Below are positions 38,848 to 45,610 of a stretch of DNA of 45,610 bases, one piece after another; within the stretch, counting starts at the first letter, position 1, and each line of letters begins with the position of its first letter. The notes beneath the pieces were generated by a model. It saw nothing but the letters and a program-made list of their open reading frames with translations. It was not told the origin of the DNA and did not search any database. The translations under genes were made by a program, and so were the position numbers. The stretch lies in contig JANWZB010000010.1 of assembly GCA_025055035.1 (NCBI GenBank), positions 1-45,610 of the forward strand, read 5' to 3'. The DNA comes from Candidatus Kapaibacterium sp. Lineage in GTDB: Bacteria > Bacteroidota > Ignavibacteria > Kapaibacteriales > UBA4661.

Positions 38848-39171
38848 TTACCAGCGCATAGAGTGGACATCATCGACGTAGACTGTTTTGTGGGTGCGGA
38901 ATAATGCAAGAATAATAGCTAATCCTACAGCAGCCTCTGCGGCTGCAACAGTCATGACGAAGAAGACAAATATCTGACCCGCGCTATCACCAAGATAGCT
39001 AGAGAAAGCAACGAGCGTGAGATTGACAGCATTCAGCATTAGCTCAATACACATAAACACCACAATAGCATTGCGCCGTGTAAGAACCCCAAAAGCACCG
39101 ATACAGAAAATAATGCTGGAGAGAATTAGATAGTATTCAAGAGGAAGAGTTTGTAGCATATTTGTGCACAA
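38848..39171 (-). CDS. nuoK: NADH-quinone oxidoreductase subunit K
   Basis: [47 protein letters not shown]...[27 protein letters not shown]. Confidence 0.96.
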   Translation of the reverse strand: MCTNMLQTLPLEYYLILSSIIFCIGAFGVLTRRNAIVVFMCIELMLNAVNLTLVAFSSYLGDSAGQIFVFFVMTVAAAEAAVGLAIILALFRTHKTVYVDDVHSMRW

Positions 39172-39217
39172 CGAATAGAGTGTAACAGTATGTGTCAGCG
39201 ATAAAAGAGTATATATG

Positions 39218-39730
39218 CTAGTCTTCGAGTGTACGCTTTGCTAAAACAACAGCGCCAACAATGGCAGCTAGAAGCAGCAAGGAAACAGCTTCGAATGGAA
39301 AGAGATAATCCGTGTATAAAACGCGCCCAAGCTCATGAGCACTACCAACAATTGATGCCACTGCCGGTAATTCGTTGAGACCAGTTCCGTGATGTATAGC
39401 AAGGCCGGTGAGTTCTAATGCTAGTATACCAGTGATGAGAATGCCTGCCAACATGCGGAATCGGGGATATTGAGTAGAAGGCGCTTCACTGTGAAGGTTA
39501 AGAAGCATAATCACGAATACAACCAGTACCATAATTGCTCCTGCATATACCAAAATTTGTAGTGTTGCTAGAAACGCTGCTTGAAGGGTAAGATACAAAC
39601 CCGACAGGCAGAAGAAGTGAGCAATCAGGCAAAGTGCTGCAGGAATAGCGTTACTGCGGGTAATCATAAGTATGGCAGTTGCTATTGCACCGACAGCAAA
39701 AATAACAAATGCAATAACTGTAAGGCTCAT
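39218..39730 (-). CDS. nuoJ: NADH-quinone oxidoreductase subunit J
   Basis: [49 protein letters not shown]; five hydrophobic segments; adjacent to nuoK. Confidence 0.95.
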   Translation of the reverse strand: MSLTVIAFVIFAVGAIATAILMITRSNAIPAALCLIAHFFCLSGLYLTLQAAFLATLQILVYAGAIMVLVVFVIMLLNLHSEAPSTQYPRFRMLAGILITGILALELTGLAIHHGTGLNELPAVASIVGSAHELGRVLYTDYLFPFEAVSLLLLAAIVGAVVLAKRTLED

Positions 39731-40111
39731 AACTGTCGAGCAACTAAGGTAGTTAGATCATACAAAACTTACTGGCGTAAAGCAAGAGAGATATAGAATG
39801 CCACAAACTGTGACTCTGCAATGATCCATATTATGCTGAATTTCTCGCTGTATTGCTTTTTTCATGTACACAGCTAAGTATTCGCGCACAAAGATACAAG
39901 AAAGATCGAATTTTTGATATGTTTTTTTGTGCGTTGCACTGCTACGTTTAAAACGAGAGAGAATAGGAACAAAGCACGTAGCATAGTGTTGTATGTGTAT
40001 AGGTTTTGTTGTATTTTACGCGGCATGTAAAAACGAGGAATACCGAACTATAAGGTTATCACGTTCACTGCATACTTGAAACATTCATTATTTTGTGTTT
40101 GAGGTACAACT

Positions 40112-42439
40112 ATGACGGCTATTCATAACCTGCCAATGGCAAAGAAGTTCATGATAGTAGTTGTGGGTCTATCTATCCCTCTAGCTGTGCTGCTCTTTTT
40201 ATTTGTACAAGAATCTTCGAGAAGTATTCGCTTTGCTGAAAAAGAGATTGCAGGGAGCAGCTATCTGCGTCCTCTGCGTGGGCTCTTAACACAGCTATCA
40301 TACCACCGCATATATGCATGGCGCGTCTTAAAAGGGAATACCCAAGCTCAAGAGCTGCTGCAGCAAACACAGCGTAACATCCAAGCGTGTTTAGCAGACA
40401 TGCAGCAACAGGATAATCTCCACAATCAAACACTGAGTATAGGAGGAAAAGCTAAGAAAATTGACAACATGTGGAATATTCTGACAGGAAAAATGGCTTC
40501 TCTGTCGGAAGAAAGTGTCAAAACAGAGCATGACGCTATTATCGCAGAGGTACGAGCACTGATTGTATGGGTAGGCGATAAATCAAATCTTATCCTCGAC
40601 CCCGACCTTGACTCGTATTACGTGATGGATGCTGTTCTTATTCGGCTGATGGATGACATAGATCTCATGTTTCAGGCTGCATTCAGCGTAGAGCGGGCAC
40701 TATCGACTGGAACGCCTTCACCAAATGAGCGTTCCGATGCAAAAGTACTGTGGGTGCTGATGGGTGCACACATTGCTGGTCTAGAGGCTGATTTTGCGAC
40801 AGCATATGACCATAATACACTTGGAAATCTCAAGCCAAATCTGCACACCGCCTTTCGCCGTCATATAGCAGACAAACGTGCGTTAGCAAACGCTCTCCAC
40901 GAAAAATATATTGCAACAGATATGCCCCAAATAACAGTCGCTGAGTTTAGTGCATTTGTCAGTGCCTATTTCCGTTCGAGCGATGCCTTATGGTACGCTG
41001 CCGTGAATGAGCTTGATGCAATTCTACATGAGCGCATTCGTAAATTTCGTGTTGCGCTCTACACGAATCTTGCAATTGTTATAGTGCTGTGTGGTGCTGT
41101 ACTATTCGTTGTGCTGACAGTTTTGAGCGATGTGCGATCATCGGTTGCAAATTTGGTGGAAACAACACAGCGGGCTCAGGCAGGAGATTTGTCGGCGCGT
41201 TCAAGAATTACGGGTGACGATGAGTTCGCAACACTTGCCGACGCTATCAACATGATGATAGAGAAAATCAAGGTAACGATGGATGAATTACATGCTGAAA
41301 AGCATAGTATCCAACAGCGTGTGAACGAGGCTGTGCAGAATATAGAAGAACAGCGGCATTATTTGTCGGAAAACACGCAAGCAATCTTAAAAGAAATGCG
41401 ACATTTTGCACAAGGGGATCTAACAGTCCGTTTGTATCACGACCGTGATGATGAAATCGGGGCACTATTTCGTGGGTTTACAGAAGCTGTATCGAACTTG
41501 CGTGCGATGGTAGAAAAAGTATATGAAGCTGTCAACACGACAGTCAGTGCAAGTACAGAAATTGCAGCGAGTACGCAAGAGATTTCGTCTGGTGCACGCC
41601 GTCAAATGGAAGAGGTATCATCTATTGTTGCAGCGATAGCAGAAATGAGTCATAGCATCAGTGATAATGCACGCCTAGCGATGCTTGTTTCGGAGTCTGC
41701 AAAGGAAGCAGAAAAGATTGCTGCGCAAAGTGGTTCTGTGCTAGCTGCAACAGCATCAGAGATTACAAATGTTGCTGGTATCGTGGAGAAATCGGCGAAA
41801 ACAGTTCGCCATCTTGGTAGTAAAAGCCAAGAAATCGGCGAGATTATCCAAGTTATTGATGAAATTGCTGACCAAACAAATTTACTTGCGCTGAATGCCG
41901 CAATTGAAGCTGCACGTGCAGGTGAACAGGGTAAGGGGTTTGCTGTTGTAGCTGATGAAGTGCGTAAACTTGCTGAGCGCACAACACAAGCAACAAAGCG
42001 TATTACTGAGATGATTGAGCATATTCAAAGCTCAACGGAAGAAGCAGTGAGTACGATTCAACGTGGTATTAGCGAAGTGCAGCGCGGAAAAGAATCTGCT
42101 CAGCGGGCTAGCGAGTCTGTACAACACATTATTCAGCATTCGCATAAGGTTACCGACGCAATTATACAGGTTGCTGCTGCTACAGAAGAGCAATCCCAAG
42201 CAAGCGACGAGGTGCTGCGTAATGCTGAAACTATCAAGAAAATCACGGAAACTACTGCTGCTGGAATTCTGCAAATTACGCAGGCTATCGAAGATGTAAG
42301 CCGTCTTGCAATACATTTAGAATCTGTTATCAAGCAGTTTAATATTGGTAGTATAGCAAGCCGTAGAGTGGGAGCGCAGTATCGTGCAGACCGGAAAAAT
42401 TTGTTATCTGATAATGCTACAGCAAATGTACACTCTTGA
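40112..42439 (+). CDS. Methyl-accepting chemotaxis protein with large periplasmic helical sensor and two HAMP-like segments
   Basis: N-terminal [22 protein letters not shown] sensor motif, second TM near aa 315, HAMP ([29 protein letters not shown]), second HAMP-like ([26 protein letters not shown]). Signalling tip [51 protein letters not shown]. Confidence 0.96.
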   Translation: MTAIHNLPMAKKFMIVVVGLSIPLAVLLFLFVQESSRSIRFAEKEIAGSSYLRPLRGLLTQLSYHRIYAWRVLKGNTQAQELLQQTQRNIQACLADMQQQDNLHNQTLSIGGKAKKIDNMWNILTGKMASLSEESVKTEHDAIIAEVRALIVWVGDKSNLILDPDLDSYYVMDAVLIRLMDDIDLMFQAAFSVERALSTGTPSPNERSDAKVLWVLMGAHIAGLEADFATAYDHNTLGNLKPNLHTAFRRHIADKRALANALHEKYIATDMPQITVAEFSAFVSAYFRSSDALWYAAVNELDAILHERIRKFRVALYTNLAIVIVLCGAVLFVVLTVLSDVRSSVANLVETTQRAQAGDLSARSRITGDDEFATLADAINMMIEKIKVTMDELHAEKHSIQQRVNEAVQNIEEQRHYLSENTQAILKEMRHFAQGDLTVRLYHDRDDEIGALFRGFTEAVSNLRAMVEKVYEAVNTTVSASTEIAASTQEISSGARRQMEEVSSIVAAIAEMSHSISDNARLAMLVSESAKEAEKIAAQSGSVLAATASEITNVAGIVEKSAKTVRHLGSKSQEIGEIIQVIDEIADQTNLLALNAAIEAARAGEQGKGFAVVADEVRKLAERTTQATKRITEMIEHIQSSTEEAVSTIQRGISEVQRGKESAQRASESVQHIIQHSHKVTDAIIQVAAATEEQSQASDEVLRNAETIKKITETTAAGILQITQAIEDVSRLAIHLESVIKQFNIGSIASRRVGAQYRADRKNLLSDNATANVHS

Positions 42440-42460
42440 ACTCTGTGTATAGGAGACCGT

Positions 42461-42847
42461 ATGAGCTACGAATTTACTCAAGAACACAACATTCTATTTC
42501 GCAATCTTGCTTTGAAGCTCCGTATTGTCGGGATTGCGTTTATTGTACTAGGTATATTGCAGAGCTTTCTCGCTCTTGTAAACAATGGCATATTTGGCAT
42601 TATTGCAGGGGTGGTAGGGGGTATTCTTTTTGCCGTCATTGGGGTTCTTATGGCTAATGCGGCGAAATCGTTTATGTTGATTGTAGAGACAGAGGGGGAT
42701 GACATCACAAACTTGATGGAAGCTTTGCAGTCTTTATTATCTATGTACACGATTCAATTCTGGGCACTTGTTGTATCAACGTTATTAGTGTTCCTTGTAG
42801 TGCTTCAGACAATTCTCACGCTGCTCTCGCTATCAGGCGGGCGATAG
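42461..42847 (+). CDS. Small membrane protein, unknown function (about 128 aa)
   Basis: Three or more hydrophobic segments. RBS-like AGGAGA upstream. Tight spacing with neighbours. Confidence 0.75.
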   Translation: MSYEFTQEHNILFRNLALKLRIVGIAFIVLGILQSFLALVNNGIFGIIAGVVGGILFAVIGVLMANAAKSFMLIVETEGDDITNLMEALQSLLSMYTIQFWALVVSTLLVFLVVLQTILTLLSLSGGR

Positions 42848-42852
42848 GTGGT

Positions 42853-43866
42853 ATGATGGGGCACACAGCATTCGATACAGATATAACGTTTGCACCCGTG
42901 CAGCTGCGCCATATCCATCTTGTAACGGGCTATCTGGGGAGCGGGAAAACCCAATTTTTATGCCGGCTGCTAGAACGACCATTGCTTGGTAAGCGCATTG
43001 CTGTCATCGTCAATGACTTCGGTATGGTAACATTCGATGGGGTACTACTGTCGCATCATCTTGGGCGAGATGGTGGTGTACAGATTGTCGAGGTGCCGGG
43101 AGGGTGCTTGTGTTGCTCAGCTCTTGATACATTTCAAGCGGCACTGCAGCAAGTACTAGAGCAAGGCGCCCAACGCATCTTTATTGAAGCGACAGGGCTT
43201 GCGCATGCAGAGCAGGTACGCAACGACCTGGCATTGCTAGGCTTCCCTTTAGAATCAACATTCTGTATCGTTGATGCCGTTAATCTGTGGCGCTTTCAAA
43301 CGCTATTCCATGTGGTGAATGCACAAATTCGTGCGGCGGACATTCTCTGCATTTCCAAAGCCGATATGATAAAACCATTTCATAAGCCTATTTGTGCAGT
43401 GGAGCAGGAATTACGCCGCATCAATTCTCGGGCTGTAGTACAAGTTCTTGATAGAGGAGCTATCCCGATGTCGTGCTTTGTACAGATATTTGCGCCAATG
43501 CGTCACTTTGTTGCTGACGCTCGCAATGCTCATCAAGAGTATCTACTACGCGATGGTATTACTGCGTTTCGCCTCAGGCTGCCAGCAAATGTTGATGATG
43601 CCTTGCTCGAAGAAGGACTAGCACGACTGCCTACATCTCTGGTACGCCTAAAGGGAATCGTCCAACGGGCAAGCTCTGCTGTGCCTGTTCTGCTAAACTA
43701 TATCGCTGGAGCATGGGAGTATGTGCCCATGCATGATGCTTGGGATATGCCGCACGAACTCTTTGCAATTGGTCAAAATGTACGTGATGATGAGATTCGT
43801 GATGCATTGCCTACTCTTGATGTGTATATTGAGCCCGGTACGGTGCGTGCTCTCGGTATACAGTAG
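42853..43866 (+). CDS. CobW/COG0523-type G3E GTPase
   Basis: Walker A GYLGSGKT, VNDFGMVTFDG, EVPGGCLCCS (CxCC), FIEATGLAHAEQV, CISKADM. Confidence 0.92.
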   Translation: MMGHTAFDTDITFAPVQLRHIHLVTGYLGSGKTQFLCRLLERPLLGKRIAVIVNDFGMVTFDGVLLSHHLGRDGGVQIVEVPGGCLCCSALDTFQAALQQVLEQGAQRIFIEATGLAHAEQVRNDLALLGFPLESTFCIVDAVNLWRFQTLFHVVNAQIRAADILCISKADMIKPFHKPICAVEQELRRINSRAVVQVLDRGAIPMSCFVQIFAPMRHFVADARNAHQEYLLRDGITAFRLRLPANVDDALLEEGLARLPTSLVRLKGIVQRASSAVPVLLNYIAGAWEYVPMHDAWDMPHELFAIGQNVRDDEIRDALPTLDVYIEPGTVRALGIQ

Positions 43867-43935
43867 GCAGTATCAGATGTCTCATAGAGCAATAGTATCG
43901 CAACGAACCATACCTTAAGGTGTATAAGTGTTCCC

Positions 43936-45414
43936 ATGCAAAGTATGCAGATCTATCTCCGTAATACACTAAGTCGCTCGATAGAAGCGTTTGTACCGAT
44001 TGATGCTGCTGCCGTTCGCATGTATTCATGTGGTCCGACGGTGTATAATTACGCTCACATAGGAAACATGCGAGCATTTGTGTTTGCCGATTTATTGCAG
44101 CGGGTTTTGCGCGTGGTTGGTGGCTATTCAGTGCAATGGGTGATGAATATCACCGATATTGATGATAAAACGATTCGTGATAGTGCCGTAGGCTCGCCTA
44201 CGTGGACGGAAGACATTGGTGTACAGACCGATGATGTCCGCGAGAACCTACGCTTGTTTACAGAATTCTATACTCGAGCATTTATCGAGGATATAACAGC
44301 GCTACGCATCTACGAGCAAAGTTTTACGGCAATGCCACGAGCAACACACTACATTCCGCAGATGCAAGAGCTTATTCAAAAAATTGCCGAGAAAGGGTTT
44401 GCGTACGAACGGGGTGGTAGTGTGTATTTCAATTTGGCAGCGTGGCGTCAGGTGGAGCAGTATGGTAAACTGTTTACCATAGATGTAGAGCATTTTCGCG
44501 AGGGTGTGCGCATAGATGCTGATGAATACGACCGTGAAAGTGTGAGTGATTTTGTTCTCTGGAAGGGGAAGAAAGACCATGAGCCTTCGTGGGATTTTGA
44601 CTTTCAAGGGTGCAATCTTGCGGGGCGTCCGGGTTGGCACATTGAATGCTCTGCAATGGCGCGTGAACTGCTCGGTGTGCCGTTCGATATTCACACTGGA
44701 GGAGTAGATTTATGCTTCCCGCATCATGAGGATGAAATTGCTCAGAGTAAAGCTGGATATGGCGTAGATCCGGTGCGCTATTGGGTACATAATGAGTTTT
44801 TGGAAGTTGAAGGAGAGAAAATGTCGAAGTCGAAGGGCAATTTTTTTACGCTACGAGACCTTCTGGCACGAGGCATCGACCCACTAGATGTGCGCTGGTT
44901 GCTACTTGCAGCGCACTATGGAACAAAAGCGAACTTTACATTTGCCGGGCTGGAAGCAGGACGCAAAGCGCGGTTGCGCGTGCAGGAGTATATCTATGAG
45001 CTATGGGAACGCTCATCTGGAAGTGTACAAGCTCCTGAAGCCCATGCCCAAGCAGCGGCACTACGTTCGGCAATCTTTGAAGAGCTTGCTCAGGACTTAC
45101 AAACTCCTAAGGCGCTTGCTGTGCTCTTTACTTTCATAAATCAGCATACGCCAAAAAGCCTTGATACTCAGTGTGCTGCTGCACTCTTAGGGGTGTTGCA
45201 GGATGTGAACCGCATATGGGATGTATGGAGTATTGGAGCACAGCCGCATGAAGAAATTCCACATGCTGTGCTTCACCTTGCTGAGGAGCGCTGGCGAGCA
45301 AAGCAAGCAAAGAACTTTATCGAAGCTGACCGCCTGCGGGCAGAACTTGTCGCCTTGGGATACGTAGTGAACGATACAAAAGATGGATATACAGTAGAAC
45401 GACGCCCCTCCTAG
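43936..45414 (+). CDS. cysS: Cysteinyl-tRNA synthetase
   Basis: MYSCGPTVYNYAHIGNMRAFVFADLLQR, WVMNITDIDDKTI, GRPGWHIECSAMA, IHTGGVDLCFPHHEDEIAQS, EKMSKSKGNFFTLRDLL. Confidence 0.98.
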   Translation: MQSMQIYLRNTLSRSIEAFVPIDAAAVRMYSCGPTVYNYAHIGNMRAFVFADLLQRVLRVVGGYSVQWVMNITDIDDKTIRDSAVGSPTWTEDIGVQTDDVRENLRLFTEFYTRAFIEDITALRIYEQSFTAMPRATHYIPQMQELIQKIAEKGFAYERGGSVYFNLAAWRQVEQYGKLFTIDVEHFREGVRIDADEYDRESVSDFVLWKGKKDHEPSWDFDFQGCNLAGRPGWHIECSAMARELLGVPFDIHTGGVDLCFPHHEDEIAQSKAGYGVDPVRYWVHNEFLEVEGEKMSKSKGNFFTLRDLLARGIDPLDVRWLLLAAHYGTKANFTFAGLEAGRKARLRVQEYIYELWERSSGSVQAPEAHAQAAALRSAIFEELAQDLQTPKALAVLFTFINQHTPKSLDTQCAAALLGVLQDVNRIWDVWSIGAQPHEEIPHAVLHLAEERWRAKQAKNFIEADRLRAELVALGYVVNDTKDGYTVERRPS

Positions 45415-45610
45415 TAACGTTGGATGTAGGCCTATAGCGCTGTACGCGCAAGAGATAGCGCAAGATGGAGGAGCACTTCTCTGTTCACATGATCGTGCTG
45501 CGTATGTGCGTACGAACGTATACAATAGAGATCAGAGTATACATGTGCAACATCTCACAAAGCGTGCTATGGAATACAAACACATCCAGTATCGGATGCA
45601 GCGCATGCTA

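Noticed and set aside
39937-39988. Imperfect hairpin CACTGCTACGT...ACGTAGCATAGTG upstream of the MCP
   Set aside because: 7-bp core plus bulged extension only. Plausible by chance in an AT-rich intergenic region; not reported as a feature.
45543-45610. Possible start of another CDS at the right edge (ATG at 45569)
   Set aside because: Only about 14 codons are visible; not enough to support a call.

Overview
This 45.6-kb window is a gene-dense bacterial chromosome segment, probably from the Bacteroidota/Chlorobi-Kapabacteria group. That placement is inferred from a type-A T9SS C-terminal sorting domain, DUF6702-like and DUF2256-like proteins, and a CNVCGTGD-type TonB receptor. Most genes are housekeeping: guaD (partial), hisC, an aldo/keto reductase, cinA, M24, M28 and M17 peptidases, gap, gcvT, tRNA-Ser(TGA), pstS-pstC, nuoJ-nuoK, an MCP, a CobW-type GTPase and cysS. 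Accessory content includes: a 2802-aa secreted T9SS cargo protein; a second large secreted protein (about 1029 aa) that shares its N-terminal motif, carries it twice and lacks a recognisable sorting domain; a sigma54-type response regulator with a PAS histidine kinase; an ECF sigma factor next to a putative membrane anti-sigma protein with a TPR-like tail; a secreted NUC1-type nuclease; and a lone AlbA_2 protein. The most interesting non-coding signals are: (i) a duplicated half-site plus hairpin element built on AAGTGTCAG upstream of the giant gene, overlapping a weak -24/-12-like sequence; (ii) a 650-bp intergenic region between the kinase and the M28 peptidase with several perfect inverted repeats; and (iii) a 16-bp perfect palindrome upstream of the second secreted protein. 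I saw no CRISPR array, prophage, transposase or rRNA. No new defence or mobile system can be demonstrated from sequence alone.
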